DNA from: Francisella salimarina
GTDB taxonomy: Bacteria; Pseudomonadota; Gammaproteobacteria; Francisellales; Francisellaceae
Assembly (NCBI RefSeq): GCF_007923265.1
Contig: NZ_VOJA01000003.1
Span: forward strand, 1-64,000
Reading direction: 5' to 3'
Length of the DNA: 64,000 nucleotides
The position numbers and the translations under genes were made by a program. Below, piece by piece: positions 53,953 through 64,000 of this stretch; position 1 is the stretch's first letter, and each line of letters starts with the position of its first letter. The notes under the pieces are model-generated. The model saw nothing but the letters and a program-made list of their open reading frames with translations, was not told the origin of the DNA and ran no database searches.

Positions 53953-55875
53953 TTATTTTTTGAGTTTGAGAACAAGGGTGGCCATAGGCGGGATTCTTAT
54001 GGCAATCTTTTGGTCAAAGCCATGCTGTGCTTCTGGAACTGATAGTATTTCATCTGAAATAACTTGGCCTGAACCACCAAACTCAAGGCTGTCAGAATTA
54101 AAAGCCTCAATATATGATCCTGCATCAGGAACACCTATGTTGTAGTCGTAATAAGTTACAGGAGTAAAGTTACAAACAAATATTAGCTTTTCTTGGTTAT
54201 CTTTACTAGCTCGGACAAAAGATAAGATACTCTGTTCAGAGTTGTTGGCATCTATCCATTGGAAGCCTTGGTGATCGTAATCACACTCCCACAATGCAGT
54301 CTCAGCTTTATAGAAGTCATTTAATTTTTTGAAGAAATGTAGTGTTTCTTTATGTGTGTGATATTCATCAACAACCTGCCACTGTAATTGCTCATATTCT
54401 CGCCATTCAACAAACTGTCCAAATTCACTTCCCATAAAAATAAGTTTCTTACCAGGGTGACCAATCATATATGACATATATAGTCGTAGGCCAGCATATT
54501 TATTCCATAAGTCTCCCCACATTTTGTTTATGAGAGATTTTTTGCCGTGAACTACCTCGTCATGTGAAATAGATAAGATAAATTTCTCTGAATAGTGGTA
54601 TACCATAGAGAAAGTGATTAAGTTGTGATGATACTTACGATAAACTGGATCTAAAGAGATATAGCGTAATGTATCGTTCATCCAACCCATATTCCATTTG
54701 AAGTCGAACCCTAAACCACTTTGCTCAACAGGTGTGGAGATATTTGGCCAAGATGATGATTCTTCAGCAATTGTGATCACTCCTTTGCAGGTATGCTTTA
54801 GGACACCATTGAGTTCTCTTAAGAAAGCAATACCTTCCAAATTCTCATGTCCACCATGAATGTTGGGTATCCACTGTCCATCTTCTCTATCATAGTTAAG
54901 ATATAAGATATTTGATACTGCATCTACACGAAGTCCGTCTATATGAAACTCATTGATCCAATACATTGCATTTGAAATCAAGAAACATTTTACTTCATTT
55001 CTACCTAGATCAAAGTTATGCGTTCCCCAACCCTCGTTAACAGCTTTGGTAGGTTCTTGATATTCGTAACATGCACTACCATCAAAGTTGATTAATCCAT
55101 GTTGATCTTTGCAGAAGTGTCCTGGTACCCAATCTAAAATTACACCTATATCATGTGTATGAAGTTTATCAACTAGGTGCTTCAAACCGACTAAATCGCC
55201 ATGACGACTATTCACTGAGTAAAAACCTGTTGGTTGATAACCCCACGAAGCATCTAGTGGGTGTTCATGTAACGGCATAAACTCTATATGTGTGTATCCC
55301 ATATCTTTGATATACTCAGGCAGTATCTGGGCTATCTCTTCATAACTCATAAATTCGCCATCTTTGGTTTTCCAAGAAGCAAGATGTAGTTCATATATAT
55401 TCATTGGACTATTGTAATAGTCAGCAGTAGCACGTTTTTTTAGCCATTTATCATCATGCCATTTATATTCCATCTGAGTATTTATTATGGATGCTGTATT
55501 CGGTCTTAATTCTGAGAAAAAAGCATAAGGGTCACTTTTATAAACGTAATGATTAGTATCTTTATTTGTTACAACAAGTTTATATTTTTGTTCATTTTTG
55601 ACACCAGCTATGAATACACTCCATAATCCTGAATTACTAATGGGTTTCATTTGATTTTTGCTTTGAATTTCCCAGTGACTAAAGTCACCTATGACACAAA
55701 TACTTTTTGCATTTGGGGCCCAGGTTGTAAATCTAATACCATCAATACCACCTTCGCAAGCTGCATGAGCACCCATAAATTCATATGCATATATGTGCTT
55801 GCCTTCATGGAAGTAATGTATATCTTGCTCGCCAATAGTGGAATGTTTATTTTGTTTTGAATTTACGTTTTTCAT
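53953..55875 (-). CDS. glgB: 1,4-alpha-glucan branching enzyme
   Basis: GlgB makes the alpha-1,6 branches of glycogen. The 640 residues form a CBM48 N-terminal domain ([20 protein letters not shown]) and a GH13 barrel. The barrel has [33 protein letters not shown] and SHDEVVHGK, which are the four catalytic regions with nucleophile Asp and acid/base Glu intact. An all-beta C-terminal domain follows. It lacks the extra N-terminal module of E. coli GlgB (728), as many short-form enzymes do. The strong GGAGC site and a bidirectional promoter region lie upstream. Confidence 0.96.
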   Translation of the reverse strand: MKNVNSKQNKHSTIGEQDIHYFHEGKHIYAYEFMGAHAACEGGIDGIRFTTWAPNAKSICVIGDFSHWEIQSKNQMKPISNSGLWSVFIAGVKNEQKYKLVVTNKDTNHYVYKSDPYAFFSELRPNTASIINTQMEYKWHDDKWLKKRATADYYNSPMNIYELHLASWKTKDGEFMSYEEIAQILPEYIKDMGYTHIEFMPLHEHPLDASWGYQPTGFYSVNSRHGDLVGLKHLVDKLHTHDIGVILDWVPGHFCKDQHGLINFDGSACYEYQEPTKAVNEGWGTHNFDLGRNEVKCFLISNAMYWINEFHIDGLRVDAVSNILYLNYDREDGQWIPNIHGGHENLEGIAFLRELNGVLKHTCKGVITIAEESSSWPNISTPVEQSGLGFDFKWNMGWMNDTLRYISLDPVYRKYHHNLITFSMVYHYSEKFILSISHDEVVHGKKSLINKMWGDLWNKYAGLRLYMSYMIGHPGKKLIFMGSEFGQFVEWREYEQLQWQVVDEYHTHKETLHFFKKLNDFYKAETALWECDYDHQGFQWIDANNSEQSILSFVRASKDNQEKLIFVCNFTPVTYYDYNIGVPDAGSYIEAFNSDSLEFGGSGQVISDEILSVPEAQHGFDQKIAIRIPPMATLVLKLKK

Positions 55876-57796
<1,921 letters not shown>

Positions 57797-57832
57797 TTTA
57801 ATTGCTATTATAAACACAAGGAGTTAATTATT

Positions 57833-59104
57833 ATGAATAATCCTAATTCATCGCATCAGTTGTATAAAAAGGCTATGGCATTAGTGCTAGCAGGCGGGCG
57901 TGGTTCTCGTTTATATAATCTAACAGACACTAGAGCGAAGCCGGCTGTTTATTTTGGTGGTAAGTTTAGAATTGTAGATTTTGCCTTATCAAACTGCTTA
58001 AATTCTGGTATCAGAAGAATAGGTGTAGTTACACAATATAAGTCACACTCTTTACTTCGTCATATCCAACGTGGTTGGGGCTTCTTACGTGGTGAGCTAA
58101 ATGAGTTTATAGATTTGCTACCAGCACAGCAAAGGGTTGATGAAGAGAGTTGGTATCGCGGTACTGCTGATGCTGTTTACCAAAATATTGATATTTTACG
58201 TTCTTATGGACCTGAGTATGTCATAGTTCTAGCTGGCGATCATATATATAAGATGGACTACTCAGTAATGCTAAGAGATCATGCCCAAAGCGGTTATAAG
58301 TGTACTGTAGGGTGTGTTGAAATTGCTGAAGAAGAAGCATTTGCATTTGGTATTATGGGTATTGATGAAGATCGTAAAATTACAAGCTTCGTCGAAAAGC
58401 CTAAAGATAATGCACCAACAATTCCTGGCACAACTGACAGATGTTATGCAAGTATGGGTATATATATATTCAATTCTGATTATTTGTATGATTTACTTGA
58501 GGAAGATATTGCAAATAAAGAATCAAGCCATGACTTTGGTAAAGATATAATTCCAAGAGTTGTTAGTGAAAATCAAGCTTTAGCACATCCATTTAGTATG
58601 TCATGTGTGCCTAGAGGTGAGGGTGTCGAGCCATATTGGAGAGATGTTGGTACTATAGATGCATTCTGGGAAGCTAACCTTGATCTAGCAGCTAATATGC
58701 CTGAGTTGAATATCTATGATAAAGATTGGCCTGTGTGGACAGCTCAAGAGCAGCTTCCTCCAGCTAAGTTTGTGCCAGATAGAAAGGGTAATCATGGTGT
58801 GATTACAAATACTCTTGCTTCAGGTGGTTGTATAGTGCTTGGTTCGCAAATCTCTAAATCTTTGATGTTCTCGAAAGTTAGAGTCTCAGCAGGTTGTGAG
58901 ATTGATCAGTGCGTGATAATGCCTGAGGTAGTAGTGGGCGAAAATTGCCGTCTGAAAAAAGTTGTGATTGATAAAGGTTGTGATATCCCAGCTGGTATGG
59001 TGATTGGAGAAAATCCTAAAGAGGATGCTAAAAACTTTTTTAGAACCGACAAGGGTGTGGTGCTAGTAACTAAAAAGATGATAGATGAACTAAAAGAAAA
59101 ATAA
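57833..59104 (+). CDS. glgC: Glucose-1-phosphate adenylyltransferase (ADP-glucose pyrophosphorylase)
   Basis: GlgC makes ADP-glucose, the committed step of bacterial glycogen synthesis. The 423-residue protein (E. coli 431) starts with the nucleotide-binding signature [19 protein letters not shown]. It contains [22 protein letters not shown] (catalytic Asp) and the C-terminal beta-helix with [15 protein letters not shown] good AAGGAG site precedes the ATG. Allosteric control by glycolytic intermediates is expected for the family but not readable here. Confidence 0.97.
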   Translation: MNNPNSSHQLYKKAMALVLAGGRGSRLYNLTDTRAKPAVYFGGKFRIVDFALSNCLNSGIRRIGVVTQYKSHSLLRHIQRGWGFLRGELNEFIDLLPAQQRVDEESWYRGTADAVYQNIDILRSYGPEYVIVLAGDHIYKMDYSVMLRDHAQSGYKCTVGCVEIAEEEAFAFGIMGIDEDRKITSFVEKPKDNAPTIPGTTDRCYASMGIYIFNSDYLYDLLEEDIANKESSHDFGKDIIPRVVSENQALAHPFSMSCVPRGEGVEPYWRDVGTIDAFWEANLDLAANMPELNIYDKDWPVWTAQEQLPPAKFVPDRKGNHGVITNTLASGGCIVLGSQISKSLMFSKVRVSAGCEIDQCVIMPEVVVGENCRLKKVVIDKGCDIPAGMVIGENPKEDAKNFFRTDKGVVLVTKKMIDELKEK

Positions 59105-59113
59105 GAGAAGTTT

Positions 59114-60571
59114 ATGCGCGTTTTACATGTATGTAGTGAATTATATCCAATTCTAAAAACAGGGGGTCTTGCAGATGTTACAGCTGCTTTGCCACCTGCA
59201 TTAGCTAGTTTTGGGGTTGATAGTAGGGTTTTGGTTCCAGGGTTTCCGGCATTTATGAATGCTATTAAGGATAAGCAGCTTTTGATTAATATCCCTTCTC
59301 GTTTTGGTGCAGAAGAGATAAACATATTTTTAGCTAAGATTCCTAATACTAAAATCGACATATATGTAATAGATGCTCCTAGTTTATTTGCTCGACCGGG
59401 TAATCCATACGCAGATAGTAGTAATCAAGCTTATGCAGATAATTATCTCAGATTTGCTTTATTGGGTTGGGTAGCGGCAAGAATTTCTGAAGGCTTGGAT
59501 GCTAAGTGGAAGCCAGAAGTTGTTCATAGTCATGATTGGCATGCTGGATTAGTACCTGCTTATATCAAAGCAAGTGAGCTGGCATCTGGCAAAAAAGCTG
59601 TAAAAACAGTGTTCACTGTGCATAACCTTGCTTATCAAGGTCTTTTCCCAATGAGTGTTTTTGCGGAGTTAGATTTACCAGGTATATTCTTGAGTATGAA
59701 TGGTTTAGAGTTCTATGGTCAAGTATCTTTTATGAAGGCGGGCCTATATTTTGCTGATAAGATCACCACAGTAAGTCCTACATATGCTAAAGAGATTCAG
59801 TCTTATGAGCAGGGATGTGGATTAGAAGGGCTACTTGCAGATCGTCATAATGATCTATATGGAGTACTTAATGGTGTAGATCCTCAAGTATGGAATCCTA
59901 AAAAAGATACTCTTATAGAAGCTAACTATTCAGTTACTACAGCGAATGTTGGTAAAGCAAAATGTAAGGCAGCTCTACAAAAAATGACTGGACTTGCGAA
60001 AAAAGAGGATGCAGTAGTTTTTGGAATTGTAACACGCTTAACTGAGCAAAAAGGCCTAAATCTTTTAATTGAAGCAATAGGTGAAATCACTAGTAGAGGT
60101 GGTCAAGTTGTTTTATTGGGAAGTGGTGATAAAGCTTTAGAAGAAGCATTTTTAGCTGCGGCTAAGAAATCTCCTAAATCAATAGCTGTACAAATTGGTT
60201 ATGATGAAAACCAAGCGCATCGTATAATTGCTGGTTCTGATGTGATAATGGTACCATCACGTTTTGAGCCTTGTGGATTGACACAACTATATGGTCTGAC
60301 TTATGGAACTTTGCCTCTAGTACACAAAGTTGGTGGTCTAGCAGATACTGTTACAGATTCTTCATTGGAGAATTTGGCAGATGGTATGGCTACGGGGTTT
60401 GTTTTTGATGAGTTCAGTGTGGAGTCGCTCACTTTAGCAATTCGCCGAGCATTCGCATTATATAATCGTAAAGCAGACTGGAAGAGGGTTAGAAAAACTG
60501 CAATGCAGCAAAAAGTAGATTGGAATGCAGCTGCTGATAAAATACATCAAATTTATTCTCAACTGGTTTGA
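59114..60571 (+). CDS. glgA: Glycogen synthase (ADP-glucose)
   Basis: GlgA extends alpha-1,4-glucan chains from ADP-glucose. The 485 residues (E. coli 477) have the GT5 signature KTGGLADV close to the N-terminus, HSHDWHAGL, TVHNLAYQG, and the C-terminal domain with TRLTEQKG and the EPCGLTQLYGL catalytic block. It is 9 bases after glgC and in the same operon. A 123-base, T-rich gap separates it from the phosphorylase gene. Confidence 0.97.
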   Translation: MRVLHVCSELYPILKTGGLADVTAALPPALASFGVDSRVLVPGFPAFMNAIKDKQLLINIPSRFGAEEINIFLAKIPNTKIDIYVIDAPSLFARPGNPYADSSNQAYADNYLRFALLGWVAARISEGLDAKWKPEVVHSHDWHAGLVPAYIKASELASGKKAVKTVFTVHNLAYQGLFPMSVFAELDLPGIFLSMNGLEFYGQVSFMKAGLYFADKITTVSPTYAKEIQSYEQGCGLEGLLADRHNDLYGVLNGVDPQVWNPKKDTLIEANYSVTTANVGKAKCKAALQKMTGLAKKEDAVVFGIVTRLTEQKGLNLLIEAIGEITSRGGQVVLLGSGDKALEEAFLAAAKKSPKSIAVQIGYDENQAHRIIAGSDVIMVPSRFEPCGLTQLYGLTYGTLPLVHKVGGLADTVTDSSLENLADGMATGFVFDEFSVESLTLAIRRAFALYNRKADWKRVRKTAMQQKVDWNAAADKIHQIYSQLV

Positions 60572-60694
60572 TAGGCTTTCAAAAAAGTTCAAAAAATCAA
60601 TATTTTTTTACCAAAAAAAATACTTAAATGATATTATAATTTTTAATGTAATTATTTTTTATCAATAAATTATTATCAAAGGTTTCTAAAAAAA

Positions 60695-62962
60695 ATGGAC
60701 AACAAAAATCAAATCAAGCTTTTTTTACAAGATGCTTTAGGATGTGATATAGCTAAAGCAAGTGATCAAGATCTATATTATGCACTATTATCTTATGTTA
60801 AAGAGCAAACAGAAAAACTACCAACGCCTGATTTTAAAAAGAAAATATATTATATATCTAGTGAATTTTTGATCGGTAGAATGCTAGCAAATAATCTTAT
60901 AAATTTTGGAATTTATAATGATGTTAAAGAGCTATTTGAGGCTAATGGTAAAGATATAGCTTTGATCGAAGAGTGCGAGCCAGAACCATCTCTAGGTAAT
61001 GGCGGTTTAGGTAGATTAGCGGCGTGCTTTTTAGATTCAATAGCATCGCTAGCTATTCCTGCAACAGGTGTTAGTTTGAACTATCATTATGGTTTGTTTA
61101 AGCAAAAATTCAAAAAGAATCTACAAAAAGAAACACCTAATCCATGGATAGAAGACAAAGGCTGGCTTAATAAGAGAAAGGCTGCTTATAAGATTGATTT
61201 CAATGGTTTTAGTATACAATCTCAGATGTATGATATTGAGATGGTTGGTTATCAAAATAATTTTGTTAATAAACTATGCTTGTTTGATGCTGAGAGCGTT
61301 GACTCTAGCATCGTTAAAAAAGGTATATCTTTTGATAAAACAGCTATCGAAAAGAATGTTACGCTTTTTTTATATCCAGATGATAGCGATGAAGCAGGAC
61401 ATTTATTAAGAATTTTCCAACAGTATTTCATGGTAAGTAATGCGGTGCATTTAGTTTTTGCTGATATGGATGCTAAAGGCTACTCAATTGAGAAGCTTCA
61501 TGAACATGCAACTATCCAAATTAATGATACACATCCAACTTTAGTGATTCCTGAGCTTGTACGTCAGCTTATGACTAGAGGGCTATCTATAGATGCAGCT
61601 ATCGAAATAGTTAAGAAAACAGTAGCGTATACTAACCATACTATCTTGGCTGAAGCGCTAGAGAAATGGCCTCTAAGATATCTTAAAAAAGTACTAACTC
61701 AAGAGTTAATCGATATTATTAGATATTTAGATGCTAAAGTTAAGCTAGAGCATATCGATGAGAAATTATCTATCATAGATGATCAAAGTATTGTACATAT
61801 GGCTCATATGAGTATTCATTATAGCTTTAGTGTGAATGGTGTGGCAGCTCTTCATACAGAGATTCTTAAAAATGATGAATTGAAACATTTTAATGATATT
61901 TATCCAAACAAATTCAATAATAAGACTAATGGTATAACATTCAGAAGATGGTTATTACAATCTAACCCTGAGTTAACAAAATACTTAGAAAGTGTTATCG
62001 GTGATAGTTTTAAAACTAAAGCTACTGATTTAGAAAAACTTCTAAAATTTGATAATGATGATACTTTAAAAGCTCTTGAAGATATCAAAAAGGTTAAAAA
62101 AGCACAATTTATTAAATTTGCAAAAGAGCATTATGGTGTGGAGCTTATCAAAGATGGAATATTTGATGTACAAATCAAGCGTATCCATGAATATAAGCGT
62201 CAACAAATGAATGCTTTGTATATAATCCATAGATATTTGCAGATCAAATCAGGTAAGCTTAAGCCTGCAAGAGCTGTTAACTTTATATTTGGCGGTAAGG
62301 CAGCTCCAGCTTATATTATAGCTAAGGATATTATTCATCTAATCTTATGCTTACAAGAGCTTATCAATAATGATTCTGATGTTAATAAGTACATGAGAGT
62401 ATTATTTGTTGAGAACTATAATGTAAGTGTTGCTGAGAAGTTAATCCCAGCTGCTGATATCTCTGAGCAAATATCTTTAGCATCAAAAGAGGCTAGTGGT
62501 ACAGGTAACATGAAGTTTATGCTAAATGGTGCTATCACATTAGGAACTATGGATGGTGCTAACGTTGAGATTGCTGAGCTAGTTGGACAGGATAATATCT
62601 ATACTTTTGGTAAGGATAGTGACACTATTATCAATCTATACAAGACTAGTGGTTATATTTCTAAAGATTATTACAAGCAGCCTGCAATCAAGCCGATCGT
62701 AGATTTTATAGTTTCTAAAAAACTTGTTAAGCTTGGTAAGAAATCTAACTTAAAAGAGTTGTATAACGAGTTACTTAATAAAGACTGGTTTATGACTTTG
62801 ATAGATCTTGTAGAGTATGCACAAGTTAAGGATCAAATGATCAAAGATTATGAGAACCGTAAAGAGTGGATGTCTATGGCTTTAGTAAATATTGCAAAAG
62901 CTGGGTTCTTCAGTTCAGATAGAACTATTGCTGACTATAACAGAGATATCTGGAAGATTTAG
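60695..62962 (+). CDS. malP: Glycogen/maltodextrin phosphorylase
   Basis: This GT35 enzyme releases glucose-1-P from alpha-glucan ends. The 755 residues are somewhat shorter than E. coli GlgP/MalP (about 800), with the N-terminal control region reduced. Active-site blocks are LGNGGLGRLAACFLDS, TIQINDTHPTL, KRIHEYKRQQMNALYI, and the PLP lysine in EASGTGNMKFMLNGA. Whether glycogen or maltodextrin is the main substrate is not decided by sequence. Joined with malQ it forms the breakdown part of the operon. Confidence 0.95.
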   Translation: MDNKNQIKLFLQDALGCDIAKASDQDLYYALLSYVKEQTEKLPTPDFKKKIYYISSEFLIGRMLANNLINFGIYNDVKELFEANGKDIALIEECEPEPSLGNGGLGRLAACFLDSIASLAIPATGVSLNYHYGLFKQKFKKNLQKETPNPWIEDKGWLNKRKAAYKIDFNGFSIQSQMYDIEMVGYQNNFVNKLCLFDAESVDSSIVKKGISFDKTAIEKNVTLFLYPDDSDEAGHLLRIFQQYFMVSNAVHLVFADMDAKGYSIEKLHEHATIQINDTHPTLVIPELVRQLMTRGLSIDAAIEIVKKTVAYTNHTILAEALEKWPLRYLKKVLTQELIDIIRYLDAKVKLEHIDEKLSIIDDQSIVHMAHMSIHYSFSVNGVAALHTEILKNDELKHFNDIYPNKFNNKTNGITFRRWLLQSNPELTKYLESVIGDSFKTKATDLEKLLKFDNDDTLKALEDIKKVKKAQFIKFAKEHYGVELIKDGIFDVQIKRIHEYKRQQMNALYIIHRYLQIKSGKLKPARAVNFIFGGKAAPAYIIAKDIIHLILCLQELINNDSDVNKYMRVLFVENYNVSVAEKLIPAADISEQISLASKEASGTGNMKFMLNGAITLGTMDGANVEIAELVGQDNIYTFGKDSDTIINLYKTSGYISKDYYKQPAIKPIVDFIVSKKLVKLGKKSNLKELYNELLNKDWFMTLIDLVEYAQVKDQMIKDYENRKEWMSMALVNIAKAGFFSSDRTIADYNRDIWKI

Positions 62963-63011
62963 ACTTGTATTACACTTGTGATATAAGGATGATTAGTGTT
63001 ATGAATAATAT

Positions 63012-63041
63012 GTCATTCTACGACTTGATCGTAGAATCCAA
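63012..63041. repeat. Palindromic repeat, GTCAT/CTTGA family, member 4
   Basis: Perfect 9-base arms, ATTCTACGA (63015-63023) and TCGTAGAAT (63029-63037), surround the loop CTTGA. GT precedes and CC follows, giving GTCATTCTACGA, CTTGA, TCGTAGAATCC. It is the cleanest form of the family in this window and lies 50 bases after the phosphorylase stop. Confidence 0.8.
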
Positions 63042-63065
63042 TAATTAACTTAGCTTATAGCCAAT

Positions 63066-63093
63066 GGATCCTATGGTCAAGCCATAGGATGAC
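63066..63093. repeat. Palindromic repeat, GTCAT/CTTGA family, member 5 (reverse orientation)
   Basis: Perfect 9-base arms, ATCCTATGG (63068-63076) and CCATAGGAT (63082-63090), surround TCAAG. On the minus strand this reads GTCATCCTATGG, CTTGA, CCATAGGATCC. It keeps the head, loop and tail of member 4, with different but paired stem bases. It faces member 4 at 30 bases distance, so the two form an inverted pair between malP and malQ. Confidence 0.8.
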
Positions 63094-63177
63094 TGCAGTT
63101 GAGTTTGTCACTCTTAGAATATTTTAGTACTATTTGGTTACCGCAATGTGCATTTTTTTATGATGTAGAGAGAGTAT

Positions 63178-64000
63178 ATGAAAAAATCTGGATTATTATT
63201 AGCTATCTCAAGTTTACCAAGTCAGTTTGGTATTGGTGATTTGGGTAAAAGTGCTTATGAATTTGTTGATATTATAAAACAAGCAAATACTAAGATTTGG
63301 CAGGTGCTGCCACTTACACCACTAGGTTTTGGCAACTCTCCATATCAGTCAAGCTCTTCTTTTGCAGGTGATGAAATCTATATTAGCTTAGAAAAACTAG
63401 CAGATTATGGTTTGCTTGAAGAATCATCTCTTAAAAGTCTAAATGTAAACTCTGACAAAGTTGAATATGAACTTGTTCGTAATTTCAAAGATAAGTATCT
63501 CGAAGAAGCATTTAGCAATTTTCAAAGTTCAAAAGATAAGTTTGAACAAGAATATAATAATTTTATAGCTCAAAACTCATGGGTTAAAAATTATGCTTTT
63601 TTTAAAGCTTTTAGAAAGGCTAATAATAACCAAGCTTGGAATTTTTGGCCACAAGAATATAAAAACTGGATCAAAGATAAAGCTATAGAACTTGATCAAT
63701 TTCAAAACGAGATAGATTATCAAATATTTTTGCAGTTTATCTTTTATAAGCAGTGGTTTGAGCTAAGAGAATATGCTAATCAAAATAATATCGAAATCAT
63801 GGGTGATTTGCCTATTTATCTTGGGTTTGACTCTGCCGATGTATGGGAGCATCAAGATATATTTCTATTAGACGAGAATCTAAATCCTAGTTTCGTTGCA
63901 GGTGTTCCACCTGACTTTTTCTCAGAAACTGGCCAGCTATGGGGTAACCCACTTTATGATTGGGATAAACTCAAAGAAACAAACTTTGATTTTTGGATAG
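63178..64000 (+). CDS. malQ: 4-alpha-glucanotransferase (partial, 3' end outside window)
   Basis: The frame is open from the ATG to the window edge, 274 residues. It begins SGLLLAISSLPSQFGIGDLG, the GH77 amylomaltase start, followed by KIWQVLPLTPLGFGNSPYQS. Later IMGDLPIYLGFDSADVWEH and FVAGVPPDFFSETGQLWGNP are family hallmarks. It moves glucan segments between chains so that phosphorylase can go on degrading. A GAGAGAG ribosome-binding site precedes the ATG. The catalytic acid/base region lies beyond the window. Confidence 0.95.
   Translation, partial: MKKSGLLLAISSLPSQFGIGDLGKSAYEFVDIIKQANTKIWQVLPLTPLGFGNSPYQSSSSFAGDEIYISLEKLADYGLLEESSLKSLNVNSDKVEYELVRNFKDKYLEEAFSNFQSSKDKFEQEYNNFIAQNSWVKNYAFFKAFRKANNNQAWNFWPQEYKNWIKDKAIELDQFQNEIDYQIFLQFIFYKQWFELREYANQNNIEIMGDLPIYLGFDSADVWEHQDIFLLDENLNPSFVAGVPPDFFSETGQLWGNPLYDWDKLKETNFDFWI

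Noticed and set aside
58906-59361. 151-codon reverse-strand open frame across glgC/glgA
   Set aside because: It lies opposite two well-identified genes and lacks any independent support.

Overview
The window is about two-thirds A+T and looks like chromosomal DNA from the genus Francisella (F. tularensis/novicida group). The pointers are a fused NadM–Nudix NAD enzyme, a split glycine-cleavage P protein, a LolD transporter with only one LolC/E-type permease, and a glycogen locus ordered pulB–glgB / pgm–glgC–glgA–malP–malQ. The assignment rests on recognising gene content, not on a search. Almost all of the window is densely packed, intact housekeeping sequence. Accessory material is confined to small patches.

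Layout. 1-2.5 kb: the end of a membrane protein gene, a GLIC-like pentameric ligand-gated channel, a site-2-type protease and two tiny lipoproteins. 2.6-9.7 kb: an HTH protein, psd, a lipoprotein (possibly BamC-like), nadM-nudix, and the glmU-glmS pair for UDP-GlcNAc synthesis, then a GNAT enzyme. 9.7-14 kb: the translationally coupled csp-rpsU pair, a MazG-like protein, the divergent ilvC/ilvY pair with tandem palindromic operators, and map. 14-23.5 kb: a KfrA-like DNA-binding protein, parC-mtnN, two tandem Slt-type lytic transglycosylases and an MFS carrier. 23.5-30.2 kb: a decayed MscS C-terminus, an outer-membrane beta-barrel, a full MscS-like channel and dnaE.

30.2-31.6 kb is the most unusual patch. 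A small GIY-YIG nuclease gene is bracketed by palindromes of one family (GTCAT, variable stem, CTTGA-type loop, variable stem, ATC). A second palindrome unit is followed by a truncated copy of the same nuclease gene. Two more members lie between malP and malQ. I read this as a possible mobile or domesticated GIY-YIG/palindrome system, analogous to REP/RAYT.

31.6-38.2 kb: an aromatic amino acid permease, an OafA-type acyltransferase with an SGNH domain, a divergent peptide deformylase, an orphan 5S rRNA with its own promoter, a long imperfect inverted repeat, and lolC/F-lolD. 38.3-45 kb: lysine decarboxylase and the complete gcvT-gcvH-gcvPA-gcvPB operon. 45-50.7 kb: a CPBP protease, a secreted GDSL hydrolase, the metY-metA pair and a divergent shikimate dehydrogenase-like gene. 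50.7-64 kb: glycogen debranching and branching (pulB, glgB, leftward), and phosphoglucomutase, ADP-glucose synthesis, glycogen synthase, phosphorylase and 4-alpha-glucanotransferase (rightward). Together these form a complete glycogen cycle. malQ is cut by the window end.
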